A stretch of 64,000 nt of DNA. Origin: Pteria penguin. Its lineage: Eukaryota; Mollusca; Bivalvia; Pterioida; Pteriidae. Of the stretch, positions 1-11,910 are shown piece after piece. The notes under the pieces were generated by a model that saw only the letters and a program-made list of their open reading frames with translations, searched no databases and was not told the origin of the DNA. Each line of letters opens with the position of its first letter. Within the stretch, counting starts at the first letter, position 1. Made by a program: the position numbers and the translations under genes. The stretch spans positions 44,111,042 to 44,175,041 of the forward strand of contig CM068583.1 in NCBI GenBank assembly GCA_035048485.1. The letters run 5' to 3'.

Positions 1-964
1 TTGTAATTTCTGAATGCCAGACACCTGCCCAAAGTAGACAAAACATTTGTCCCTGTGACAGTCGAGTTTTGACATATTTCACTATATATGTTTTTAAATA
101 TTACATACAGTACCTGACATATTTTCAGATTTAAAGATGAAGGTTGCAGATACCTATGTAAGGGATTGGAGGGTAATACCACAATGCTGTCTATAAGTAT
201 GTGTTGGTGTGGTTTAGGGGTCAGCAGTGGGGCCTATCTTGGAAAGATAGTATCAACTACTGCAGTCAGGTAATGATGCATCCTCTGTAAGCAGTGTACT
301 TTATTCATGTATGCTAGGAATATGTACTCAATATACAACATAAATGATGAATTATACTTTGACAATTGGTAATGTTTTCTAGAATAGAAATTGAATCATA
401 TCAATCTGTTCATCAGCTATTATTTATAACCATACAATAAATGTGAAATAGGCTTACATTCTGCAGTGATATGACCATTTGGGAGCAAGTATTATTAGTA
501 AATATTAAGATGACAAAACACAATTTTGATGATGTTTCACTATGCTATTGAGCAGAAGTTTATCTCAAAATACATGATATAACATTTTTATAGCGTAATT
601 TTGTTCATCACTTGTGTGTACCTTTTTATTGTTTTGAACTTTGTTGTATCTATCCACAGTTTATATTTCTATCTTCTTTCCTTAATTTTGTTCCACTGCC
701 TACCTTTTGTAGCCACTACTATGTACCTTTCTACAGTATTGTACCTTTACACTTTAACACAGTTCTTGTACCTCTATGTAATTCAGCACTATTTTCATCA
801 TCTTTGTACATGTCAGCCACACACATATAAAATGCATAGTCATTGTAATGAATTGTTACATGTTCTTGTCACAAAGAATCATCCTCGAGTGTGAAGGAAA
901 GAGCAGAGGTTTTTATTATGAGAGAAAAGAATTTACACTTTATCTTCTTTCTCTTAAAACTTAG
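1..964 (+). other. Upstream intron of the LRR gene, nothing recognised
   Basis: AT-rich, without exon-like open stretches flanked by plausible splice sites. The reading frame across 601-894 is low-complexity and not protein-like. Confidence 0.5.
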
Positions 965-1113
965 GGAGCTATATTTAGATGGCAATAACTTGGAATGTGA
1001 GGGATTATTAGATATCATCAAAACATGTACAGAGCAAGCCAAGTATGAATCAGCCAAACGAGCAGAGGAAGCATTAAGGAAAGAGCAGGAAGAACTAGAG
1101 AAAGCAACCAAAG
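965..1113 (+). CDS. LRR gene, first visible exon
   Basis: Preceded by AG at 963-964 and followed by GTATTA. Encodes one LRR unit (LRELYLDGNNLECEG) and then an Ala/Glu/Lys-rich helix (AKRAEEALRKEQEELEKATK). Ends one base into a codon. Confidence 0.8.
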
Positions 1114-4100
1114 GTATTACTTTCATCATATGTGATATTTTTAATTTATAGTTTCTCAAGGTAGAAAAGCAAATTTAAAGAGATTAAAATTTTTTGAATT
1201 TTGACATAGAATAGAATACCTAACCTATTAAATTTTATTCTTGATTGATAATAATCAGTTTTGCTGTAATGTAAAATAAGTGTTAGTTGTTTTTACAAAA
1301 ATAACATTTCTTGCAGATTTATTAACAGGGCTTTTTTTCACTATTTTGGGAACATGGCCAATGGCGCGGGAATTTGTGAAATTTGGCTCCAAATTGGGAA
1401 TTTTTTTAAATAAAATGTTTTAAATATCTATTATCTATGTTATATACTGCTATTAAAATATAAAAGAAATAGATACAATATATTATTGTAGCTTCGTTGA
1501 TGCAGTAAATTTGAGTTTGAGATTGCAACAGTAGGTTGGGTAGTTTTCATAGTGTTTGGTGTTTAGGAGCACTGCAAAATTATGGGCGTACATATATCCC
1601 ATTCCCGCATTCTACTGTAACTTTGTATCTTATCTGAGTATAAAATAACTTTATTCTAGTTGATCACAGCAGATATCAAATATTTACAACAGTTACATGT
1701 CATGGTCGATTAACTTCCCTATACAAGTGCCTTTTGAAATATAAAAAGGAAAAGAGGGAAACTTTATTCAAACAATTGTGATATATACAGAGTGATTTTT
1801 AACACAGAATCCTTTATCAGACATCTGGACAGATTAAGCACGATTTCTAGTTGGTCTGTAGAAGTTTCTGCCTGTTAAGACTGACGGTCCAATACTCTTC
1901 ATGATTGGTGCTCATGATTGGGAATTTCTTGGCCAAAATTGGGAAAAAATGATACGATTTGCGATTGGGAACATAGCCGAATATCGGCCATAAAATACAC
2001 AGAAAAAAAGCCCTGATTAAGTTAGTATATATTAATGAAATCATGTATTCAAGGTATTCCTTAAACAGTTTGAAAATATCTAGAGACAAATAAGGCATAT
2101 ATATGTAATGTATTTCCCAAACAGTCATTATCATACAGTGAATATAAACAGCATTACATTGTATGAAAATGATACATTCCTTGAAAACGTAATGAAGAAT
2201 TATTTAGATATGGTATATGTTACCTGTTTTGATTTGTATATAAGTAAGTAATTTATACTTTTAGCAAATATCAATATAGAAACAAATTATTCAATCATCT
2301 CTGCAGAACATGTAGTACTATTTTGGTAATTGGTAAAATAATGACATGTATGTAGATTCATGTATATATACTGTAATGACTCGTGTATTATACACATTTT
2401 CTCTTTCAACATTTTTAACATTGATTTCGTAAATGTGAACTTCAAACTACATCAGTAAGAAATAGCGAGTTGTTTTCCTAATCAGTTGTATGTGGAGTTC
2501 AGTCTGAATATATAACTGCTGAAATGTCAACTTGCACTAAAATTACACCAGGAAGTTAATTGTCTACAAAATGGATTCACAGGCCTTGTTGTCATATATC
2601 TGATCATTCAGATGATCTTTGTATATATTGATGTACTCACTAGACTATTACATATTTTATTTATAAGTTTCACTGAAAGTCAGTTCACATGTTTAGTAAG
2701 ACAGTCATACAGTGATTGGTAATTGGCCCACTATATACCTTTCACCTATACAGATAAATAACTGCAGGATTGGGTACCAATTTAACAATATGTGATCAAC
2801 TCGCCTCCAAGCATTGTATACACACATTTGAATCAAACAGAAAATTGACTCAGTAGTATTTATTCAGCATGTAACAAGAGCATTGAGTTAAATGATCATG
2901 AAGATATATAGCAGAAGACAAACGACAACCACAGGAATCTTAGCTTCATAACCACTCACTATTATCAAGTTTATACTGTGCACTGTACATAAGAAAGGAG
3001 GCTTTTTCTTGAGAATTTTTCTAGATTTTGGATGTCCCATTATAATTGGGGGCGCATTATACACGAGTGACAACAGTATGTAAATATGATATCGTGATAA
3101 ATATGAGTCTTTTTTCAATAACCAAATTGATGAAATTCACCTTTTTTTTTGGTCTCAAATTCAATAGAATTTTACTTTTATGGTAAGACAGAATTAGAGC
3201 TATGACGCTGTCTTTGTTGGATATATGATATTTTGGCTAATACAAAAATACCAGTACTAGCTAGGTAATTTCAGATAATAGCATATAGGGCTATAGAATA
3301 TAAAACAGTTGTATGTATAAGCCAGGAGTCAGTTTTACTAAAGGTCGTAAACCCAAACATAGACGTAGACGTAAACTTTCCGACTAAATTTATATCAATT
3401 GAATTTTCTTGACATCTATTTTCATACATAATTACATTGGTAAACGTTGTTAAAGGTGTACGTTACATTTGGAACTCTTTAGGGTGGAGACAAATATTTC
3501 TTAGCAAAGTTTTCGTCTACGTCTACGTTTGGGCTTACAACCTTTAGTAAAACTCACCCCAGGTGTTTATAGCATTGTCAATTACCAGGTGATGGACCAC
3601 ATGTATGGAGTGCTATGTATACAATGGGTAAGGCTATGGATGAAGCAGTCACATTGCAGTTTATTTAATTCATGGTTTTTCTTTAAGCTGCACATTACCT
3701 ACATACTCAGATTCATTCCCACCTGACATATGTATATTTACATGTATCTTTGACATACTGTTTTGTCCAGTCATCGAGCATTTCAAAGCCCACTCTACAT
3801 GTAAGAAGAGTCTTTATGTATTCTGGCATGAAAGAACATGTAAAATAAGACAATATAAATTATACCTCCTTTATGAAAAGTAAAACATCTGAATTAGGTA
3901 CCATGATTGTAAATGATGACAATTACATGACATAATTTGATATGAATTGGGTATTCTGATATACATGTACTAAGTGTAACACTATAAAAGGAAGTCATGG
4001 AATAGGATCATTTGTAATAAATATTTGCTTACATTCTTATTTGATGAATAATATTGATCTTTCATGGTACAGGAATGGTAATACAATACTATCAAAATAT

Positions 4101-7100
4101 CTCAATTTATAGAAATATAGTTACATGTTCTAAATTAGTATCTTCTCATTAGAGTGTTTATCATTGTCTTTTCCCATTTCTCCATGTTTGTAAAGCTATT
4201 TTAGTGTGATGAGAATGCCTCTTGATTTGGGGTTTAGGCTCAATTTAAGACAAGGTCATAGTAGTCATTTTATTTTTTAGCTTTTTGATTTGGTCCACAA
4301 TACAGATTACAGTTCTAACCTGTTTGCTTCTGAATCTAATATTTGAATTATTTGATAATGCCTGTTGAAAAGTCAAAGTCACAAGACTTGACTTGATATG
4401 CTCATTTTACCCCATTGCCTCATAAAGCTCACAACCAAGATACATGTATCCCTTTCTTTGTGGAACCTTTATTTATTAATCAGACATCAAAATTATATAT
4501 TGTCCACAATGTTTTATTTTCATTGATTATTACTACTCACATTTCTGATTTTTTCTCTGAGGGTATGCATGTATCATACAGCCAAATCAGAGGTTTTCTT
4601 TACTTTTCATGATCATGATTTCAAAAGTTTCCTTGACTTTTAAGGGTCTTATACAAACCTATAAGTATATATATTTAATTGATGTGAGTAATCTTCGTAT
4701 TGCAACAATACTACTTGATCCCAAATCATTTGAGTAGATAAAGATTTACTATGGATTATCTGACTTACTTCTCAAGACTCCACAAAGCCATTGACATCAG
4801 AAAGTCTTGAAATCTTCATTATTACATTATCAATGAATTATCACTTCATTTCTCATTTTGTTCCAAAATTCAGTAAACATTTTCAGATTTCAGAGTCATA
4901 CAGATTATTTCTTATACTGATTGAGTGCATTATAAAATGTGTCACAATTTATAATTAGCTAAATGATGCTTACACTTTATAATTAGATAACTGATGCTTA
5001 CACTGCTGTTTGAGATTACTTAACACACTAATCACCGGATGTATATATATTGTTATTTATTGCATTCAGCTTACAGCTACTTATGTCATACACACGTTTT
5101 CATTAAAAGAGAAACTATGATAAAGAGTCACTTTACTCTGGTTCTGAATTATTTTCTGTTAGTATCTTCAAACATAATTGATTGAACAGTCAGCACACTT
5201 CCTAAGAACCAACCAACATGTTCAAGTTATATACCAAGGAGGAGATAAGTGACTGTTTATCATAAATGTAATGCCAATATTATCATGCAATTGCTGAAAA
5301 TATTTGTTCTGCCATATAATCTGATTTTTGTCTGATTTGGCATGAGTATGGAAGTTAGGTTCATACTCAGAAAGCTGGGAGTATAAACAACATCACTTTC
5401 TAGGTCATGTTATATCTACTCATGTTTCTGTTATGGTGTTGTTTGTTAACTAGAGAAGTTACATTGTAGGTACCGTATCATAAATCTGAAAATAATTTTA
5501 CTCAAATAGATCTTAATTAAGGCACACATATACTGATGTAAAAAAAAATGCCTGCCATGAAAGATAGTGAAATATTCATAAATGTTCAAATGGCACATTA
5601 TTTTGTAATGAGTTATAAAACCAGCTGTTTAATGTTTAGAATACCTAAACATCTCACAATACAACATACTTATTGTATACATTTATATGTATACTAGTAA
5701 TCTCTGGGTCCAAAATCTAATTTAATGTTTATATTACTTGGACTGTTATTGTGTAATATGATCTATAGAATTTATATTAAGTTTGGTGCTTTTCATAGTA
5801 AATTATGTATTGTATAAATACTGTAAAACCTTACATCTGCATTTTTTATGTAAAAAAAATTTAACCCTGGTGTAATATGTTAGTTTCTAAATGTTGATAA
5901 TCTGTAATGATTTGGATGTAAACCTAAATATGTTTCTCATAACCAATTAATACATATCCTGATTTATGTACATGTATTTAATTTCAAGTACTTTGTTTTA
6001 CATTTTATAGACTGATGAACACATTAATAACACCATTGAAACATATTCAAATGTTGAATGTTGTTACTAATGAACATCAAATACGTAAGAATTACTTACG
6101 ATAATTATCTGAAATATGTAAGATTAGATATAAAAGAAATTTGGTCAAAATCTGTACATTGATACATGTACAAAAACATGTGTACCATTTTGAGAAGGTT
6201 CTTTTTCTAACTAAAGTTTATTGATTGTAATTTGTTATATGGTTTTCTTTTCGGTAGAAAAAGAATATTCTTTCAAGTCAGGTGGAGAAACTTCCAATGA
6301 TGAAAGTAAGGACAAAGAAAAGAAGAAAAAGAAGAAGAAAGGTAAAGATGGAAGATATTTTTAGTGGCTCTTTAAAAAATTCTTGTATGAAGAGTATTAT
6401 CTCCTAAAACAACGTGTCATTCCCTATATAGTAATGTATGATTATGTGTCCCTCTGGCAGTTCGTGTACCAGGGGATGCTCCACTTTGTAGTCCCTTTCT
6501 TGGATTTGTTCAGGTTGACATGTAGAGCATTAGAAGGAAAAGACTGACTATGTAAAATGAAAATGCTTCAGTTTATTAGTGTTGCAATTCATATCGACTT
6601 ACGTGAAAAAAATGTTTCATGTTTGAAATTATATATAGCCTTTAGGAATCTTAAGCTTATCTTGTAAAGGACCATATTTTGAAAGGTGATTTTGGAAGAG
6701 GTAAGAGATATTGTAATAATGTTTATTAAGCATAGTTGGAATCTTAATAACATACAAATTATCATGTAATCCGGCAGACAAAAAAAAATTGATATATAAC
6801 TGTATCACATATTGGATCTACAATATGTATAATTATATTGAAGGAAAGAAGAAGAAGAAGGAACCTCCTCCACCACCACCTGTAGGCCCTTGGATAAATA
6901 AGCTTCACCTGGCAGATAATGGAATAGATGGGCTGGAATTTGGAAAGGAGTTCGCTCCTTTAATGATGACTAGAGTACTTAAAGAGTAAGATGACACTCA
7001 GTTTTCTAAATGAAAATAACATTCATACAGAGATATTTATTGTAGTGTAATACATGTATTTATGTTCCCTCATTATTGTCTGTGTGACAATTTCATTTGC

Positions 7101-10100
7101 TATATTATCTTTTTTCCTTGTTGTTATATGAAGCTCTTTATGTGGAGTGCCATTTTCATATTTTATCACATGTTTTGCTGTTTATGTAGTGAAATATCAC
7201 TATGTCATAAATTAATAGTGAAGTTATAGCATAGAAAAGAATTGTGTCAAGCTGGCATTTGATGAAATAAACACCTTTAAACTTAGTGTATACATGTGAT
7301 AAAAAAGAATCTGAAATGAATTTTCATTTCATACAGTATTTATGAAACTCGTGTATTTTATATCCCCTCACCAATGCTCAGGGATATAAAACAAACAACT
7401 CGAGATCCTATAGACATGCTATTTATGTATATATGGCAAAATTTTCGAAGATTTAATCAAATCCTTCTTATTTGCTTCATATTTACCATGGTTTGAAAAA
7501 AAGCTTAGCATGTAAAAATGCAACTGGACCTAGCAACTGAGGGAATGAATCATACACAAATGCAGGGTTTTTAGCTGTGTTATCATGAAGAATGCATGTG
7601 GGTCAGGTCGAGTAGTCCTGGCACATGTGCTAAAGCAGTCCTCATGACCACTTTTCACTTATACTTTAATGTTATGATAGGGATGCCCCCTTTTGTATGC
7701 ATAAACATACACCTGAGAATCTTGATTTAAATCTTTTGAACAAAAACCTTTTGCAACTTCAAGCATGTTTCTAAATAGATTATGTTTCCTTATTTGTTTA
7801 GATTGATCATGTTCTCAGACTGTTTTGAGGAATTGGATTTGGAAGATAATCTTATAGGGGACTTGGCAGCTCGAGAATTATTAGAAGCAATGGAATTCAG
7901 GAAGGAACAAGGTAGGAGATATCTTATGCATTGAGAATCTGTAGCAATAATGTAAGCAAAATGAAGGAAATGTATTACTGACTATCAAATAACAAATATA
8001 CTCATAACACTGGTATTTCCTTCTTATTTCAGAAAAACTTGGTGGAGTTAAGATAAGAACTACACATCGTATGAATTCAGATACTTTTAATAGTATAATC
8101 AAATTAGGATCAGGATTGAAGAAAAAGAAAAAGAAAGGCAAAAAGGTTAGAGCATCATCTCCATATATTTTGTATGTTTCTTTCATAATTTAAGAAGCTA
8201 CAATGTAGTCATAGAATCTTAGTATTAATTATAACGATTCCTTATATTGTTTCCAGAAACGTTATTCTTTATTTGTCACAACCAAAAACTGTCTCACAGA
8301 AACAAGAATATCTCACAGAAACAATTTCTAACTTAATGCTTTGTCCTAATTTCTTATGTAACATATATTACTATGCAAATTTCAGAAAAAGAAATGATTT
8401 GTCAAGTGCATTGGTGTTCATCATTACATATTACCATAGTGATCCTGCATCATCATTGTGAGGAGTGTTAGCCTGTATCACCATGGTGAAGAATGTTATC
8501 CTGTATTACCATGGTCAAAATTGTTATTCTATATCATCATAGTGAGGAGTGTAATTCTGTATCACCATGGTGAGGAGTGTCAGCCTGTATCACCATGGTG
8601 AAGAATGTTATCCTGTATCACCATGGCCAAAATTGTTATTCTATATCATCATAGTGAGGCGTGTAATTCTGTATCACCATGGTGAGGAGTGTCAGACTGT
8701 ATCACCATGGTGAAGAATGTTATCCTGTATCACCATGGCCAAAATTGTTATTCTATATCATCATAGTGAGGAGTGTAATTCTGTATCACCATGGTTAGGA
8801 GTGTCAGCCTATATCACCATGGTGAGGAGTGTCAGCCTCTATCACCATGGTGAGGAATGTAATACTATATCACTACAGTGAGGAGTTTTATCCTTTATCA
8901 CCATAGTTAGGAGTGTTAGCCTGTATCACCATGGTGAGGAGTGTTTGCCTGTATCACCATGGTGAGGAGTGTTAGCCTGTATCACCATGGTGAGGAGTGT
9001 CAGCCTGTATCAGCATGGTGAGGAGTGTCAGCCTGTATCACCATGGTGAGGAGTGTCAGCCTGTATCACCATGGTGAGGAATGTCAGCCTGTATCACCAT
9101 GGTGAGGAGTGTTTGCCTGTATCACCTTGGTGAGGAGTGTTAGCCTGTATCACCATGGTGAAGAGTGTTAGCCTGTATCACCATGGTGAAGAGTATTAGC
9201 CTGTATCACCATGGTGAGGAGAGTTATTCTGTATCAATGATGTGCAGGCTACAAGTATATACTATACTATAAAATCTCATGGTGCTGCACAGGTCTTTAG
9301 AAATAGTGTCACAACATGGTCATTTAGATTTTGTCTTGTCTCTTCTAGTATCCGCAATGAAGTCATGCAATATAAAGATGATTTATTCCTCTATATCATA
9401 CATACATTTATACATGATGACAGTTCTGTAGTGATCTTCATATGTTTTTTAGCATTGTGGTTGAAATAAATATTACATGTATATGAATGTCCCTTATTAG
9501 CAATCTATTAATATGTTAAAGCATTCTACTGCATGTATAATTGAGCTATATCTTACTAATGGATTCTATGGAGTGTTAGTAATGGTTCATAATTGAGCTA
9601 TATCATACTAATGGATTCTATGGAGTGTTAGTAATGGTTCATAATTGAGCTATATCATACTAATGGATTCTATGGAGTGTTAGTAATGGTTCATAATTGA
9701 GCTATATCATACTAATGGATTCTATGGAGTGTTAGTAATGGTTCATAATTGAGCTATATCATACTAATGGATTCTATGGAGTGTTGGTAATGGTTTATAG
9801 GATGCTACTTCCTTTGCTTTAGGATGTCACATTATGATAAGTTCAGAAGGAATTCTATTTTTATGTATGCTAAGCAACTCTTTGGGAGTATATGGTGGTT
9901 ACCCCAAATATTTGGAAATGTATATTGAAAGATGTCTATGTCTGTGATTAATGTGTATGTAAATACATGTTGTTACATGATGAATTCCTACGTCTTTTTT
10001 AAATAAATTGATGGGATATTAAAATACATGTAACCAGCTCATATAGAGGGATTACATTCAGGTTTGAATACGTATGTGATGAAACAGAAAACAAATTATA

Positions 10101-11910
10101 ATTTCAATGAGTTTACTGAGTAATAGTTTATTTGAAACCAATATATGATATTGATACTAAAGCTACATGAAGATTCAAGGTACATGTATTATATCATGAA
10201 AAAATGAATGCAGGAGGATTAGAGTCATTTATGTTAGAAAACAAGGCAATGATGCTGTACTTACAATGGAACCAATGTGTTTTTACTAATTTAGAAAAGG
10301 GACAGGCTTGGTGTAGTGGTTAAGCGCTTGCCTTGCGGCTCCCACGATTGAACCCAGATTGTCGGACCCAATCCGGGTTCAGTTCCCGAGTTGCGCCACT
10401 ATGTTTAAGAGGTTGGTAACCTCCTACTTCCATGTCGCGATATAACTGAAATATTGTTGATACCAATCAACCTGCCTAAACCAACCAACTAATTTAGAAA
10501 TGAGTAGAAACTACCAAAGATTTGTATATAAACTGGGAAAACAGAAAATTTTGAATAAGAATTTGGGAAACTGAGAAACCAATAATAATACTGCAAGGAA
10601 GAAGTGAACAACAGGTATCAGTTAATTATAAAGAAAAATTAATACAGAATTATTGAGAGATATACATTTGAAAAGGGTGACTAGGCATTTAAATTATTAA
10701 GTCGGTGTATAGGAGGAAATATCATGCACTGAAACAGCTCTAAACTGTAGCAGTAACTCTGTCTAAGAATGTAAATTTACCTATTTTACAATAAGAAGTA
10801 CAAAGAAAATTCTTTTTCATGAAATCTCATTGGCTGCATCGAGGCCCTCACTCTGGATCCACACATATTTGTAATTTTTACTTTTTAAATCTATGAATGT
10901 GTTTTAAAGAATTCAGATCATCTTTATGGTTATTTATTATTTTGTTGTTCATATTACATGTACTTTTATTATGTATTTTCTAACATATGTTTGTGTATGA
11001 ATGGTTGAGTGTTTTTTTTTCTGTCTATATTTCGGCAGATTTGTATTCACTGGTAATTTGTTCTACAAGGAATTATTTGATGTCCTACCATGTAAATGAC
11101 TTACATATGCTGTTGATCATGTCCTTTCTGTTTTGTGCTCCACCATGTATATGACCAACATATGCTGTTGACATTTTCCTCCTCTGTTTTGCATTTAGCC
11201 CGGTTCCAAAGAGGCACTTTACCTAATGTTGAAAAGACACTTTGCTCAATGTTCATAAACAGGCACACTTACTAATAGTTTATGAAAAACACCAAATGAA
11301 TATCCTCATAAAACTTACTATGGATATGCATTTTTGCAAGAGCATTTTCTCTATGCCAATGGTGTATGTGTGTCTTTCCTTTCACCGACCTCTTGTGAGG
11401 AAGTAGTGGAGATTTTTTGTCTTGTGGATATATTTCTAGTCTTTTGTAGTTGTGATATATGTATGTATGTATAATAATAGTAATAATAATATACAGTTTA
11501 GATATCTGTAAAGGTTTCCATTTATAACTGTTTTATTGAAGTTTATATATATATATATATACTTACATATTAGGTGTTATTACTTTGTCCATCCTATTAA
11601 CAGGCTATGAACCAAAGGAGATACTGTGTTGCACATTTTATCTCAATATTACTTGAAATTGATCATGTATTTTTCTAGTACTGTTGTGATATGATATCTG
11701 TGATATCTTCTATAATAACCTGATGTTTTGAAGTAAGAATAAGAATTAATAATATTTGTATCGTTTTTGTTGTTTTTTTAGTTTAAACATAGAAATTGGA
11801 AGAAGAGATATTCAACTTACATTGTTTATGATGACAATTTTCAAAAATATGGTATTAATGACCCTGTAGAAAAGCACAGAAATACAAATTCTGCCTTACC
11901 AGATTGGTAG
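965..11910 (+). CDS. Leucine-rich-repeat protein with Lys-rich tracts, 3' part of gene (5' end outside window)
   Basis: Spliced model: exons 965-1113, 6258-6341, 6844-6985, 7802-7911, 8033-8145, then a terminal exon at 11782-11910 (preferred) or 8257-8331. Codon phase agrees at every junction. Three stretches resemble LRR units of the ribonuclease-inhibitor type: LRELYLDGNNLECEG in the first exon, INKLHLADNGIDGLEFG in the third and FEELDLEDNLIGDLAAREL in the fourth. Between them lie an Ala/Glu/Lys helix (probable coiled coil), a Lys-rich linker, and a Lys5-Glu-Pro6 stretch. A second Lys-rich stretch follows the last repeat. LRRs of this kind usually bind proteins; no catalytic motif is visible. 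The family and partner are not recognised. The 5' exons, which probably hold more repeats, lie upstream of the window. Existence of the gene is well supported; its name and exact 3' end are not. Confidence 0.8.
1326..2015. mobile_element. hAT-like non-autonomous DNA transposon
   Basis: Begins CAGGGCTTTTTTTC and ends with the inverted counterpart GAAAAAAAGCCCTG. Subterminal sequences also match in inverted form (GGGAACATGGCC against GGCTATGTTCCC). ATTAA flanks both ends directly. It carries no transposase and lies in an intron of the LRR gene. Confidence 0.75.
3322..3563. mobile_element. Fold-back MITE with long terminal inverted repeats
   Basis: The left arm GTTTTACTAAAGGTCGTAAA and continuing ACGTAGACG is matched in reverse complement by the right arm ending CTTTAGTAAAACTCACC. 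The arms are about 65 bp around a unique centre of about 110 bp. Confidence 0.75.
6258..6341 (+). CDS. LRR gene, acidic/Lys-rich linker exon
   Basis: Acceptor CGGTAG, donor GGTAAAG. Encodes a polar linker (EYSFKSGGETSNDESKD) running into a stretch of at least eight lysines. Phase 1 in and phase 1 out, matching its neighbours. Low complexity, so support comes from splice sites and phase rather than homology. Confidence 0.7.
6844..6985 (+). CDS. LRR gene, poly-Lys/poly-Pro plus LRR exon
   Basis: Encodes Lys5-Glu-Pro6 and then the LRR stretch GPWINKLHLADNGIDGLEFG. Donor is GTAAGA. The acceptor TTGAAG at 6838-6843 lacks a good pyrimidine tract. It is preferred because it gives the needed phase and there is an in-frame stop further upstream. 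Confidence 0.75.
7802..7911 (+). CDS. LRR gene, exon with a clear LRR unit
   Basis: Acceptor TTTGTTTAG, donor GTAGGA. Encodes CFEELDLEDNLIGDLAAREL, with leucines at the LRR consensus positions, followed by a Glu/Lys helix. Confidence 0.85.
8033..8145 (+). CDS. LRR gene, exon ending in a Lys-rich tract
   Basis: Acceptor TTCTTATTTCAG. Encodes KLGGVKIRTTHRMNSDTFNS and then a Gly/Lys-rich end (SGLKKKKKKGKK). Donor is GTTAGA, phase 0. Confidence 0.8.
8257..8331 (+). CDS. LRR gene, possible alternative terminal exon
   Basis: Acceptor TTGTTTCCAG, in phase with the previous exon. Adds 24 codons (starting KRYSLFVTTKNC) and a stop at 8329-8331. It directly precedes a minisatellite. A third option is an acceptor at 8384-8385 that adds only three lysines and a stop. 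Transcript data would decide; the exon at 11782 looks more protein-like. Confidence 0.35.
   Translation, partial: KRYSLFVTTKNCLTETRISHRNNF
8433..9240 (+). repeat. 28-bp minisatellite with palindromic core, about 29 copies
   Basis: Unit is close to TGTATCACCATGGTGAGGAG plus TGTTAGCC. Most units carry the 10-bp palindrome CACCATGGTG. From about 8470 to 8820 variant monomers form a 112-bp four-unit higher-order repeat, present three times; the rest is a more uniform monomer array. It lies in the last intron of the LRR gene, or just 3' of it, depending on the terminal exon. Confidence 0.95.
9541..9800 (+). repeat. 52-bp tandem repeat, 5 near-identical copies
   Basis: GAGCTATATC recurs at 9543, 9595, 9647, 9699 and 9751, a strict 52-bp period with very few differences. 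The array is therefore young. Confidence 0.95.
10298..10487 (+). mobile_element. tRNA-derived SINE, family A, with 13-bp target duplication
   Basis: The head has a pol III A-box-like stretch (GCTTGGTGTAGTGGTTAAGC), followed by a B-box region (CCGGGTTCAGTTCCCG), and the tail is CCAA-rich. It is flanked by exact direct repeats ACTAATTTAGAAA at 10285-10297 and 10488-10500. The same family recurs at 54189. Confidence 0.9.
11782..11910 (+). CDS. LRR gene, probable terminal exon
   Basis: Acceptor TTGTTTTTTTAG is strong. The exon is open in phase 0, as the donor at 8145 requires, and encodes 42 residues before TAG at 11908-11910. It starts FKHRNWKKRYSTYIVYDDNF and ends NTNSALPDW. The mixed charged and aromatic composition is more protein-like than the competing exon at 8257. 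Linking it to the gene is inference from phase and strand. Confidence 0.5.
   Translation, partial: FKHRNWKKRYSTYIVYDDNFQKYGINDPVEKHRNTNSALPDW

Larger units (their letters stand above)
1114..6257 (+). other. LRR gene intron: contents
   Basis: Holds the transposon at 1326-2015 and the fold-back element at 3322-3563. The rest is AT-rich with no open exon-like segment that I can support. Confidence 0.7.

Noticed and set aside
601..894. 97-residue open frame
   Set aside because: Hydrophobic low-complexity product in AT-rich DNA, no splice sites, not in phase with the LRR gene.
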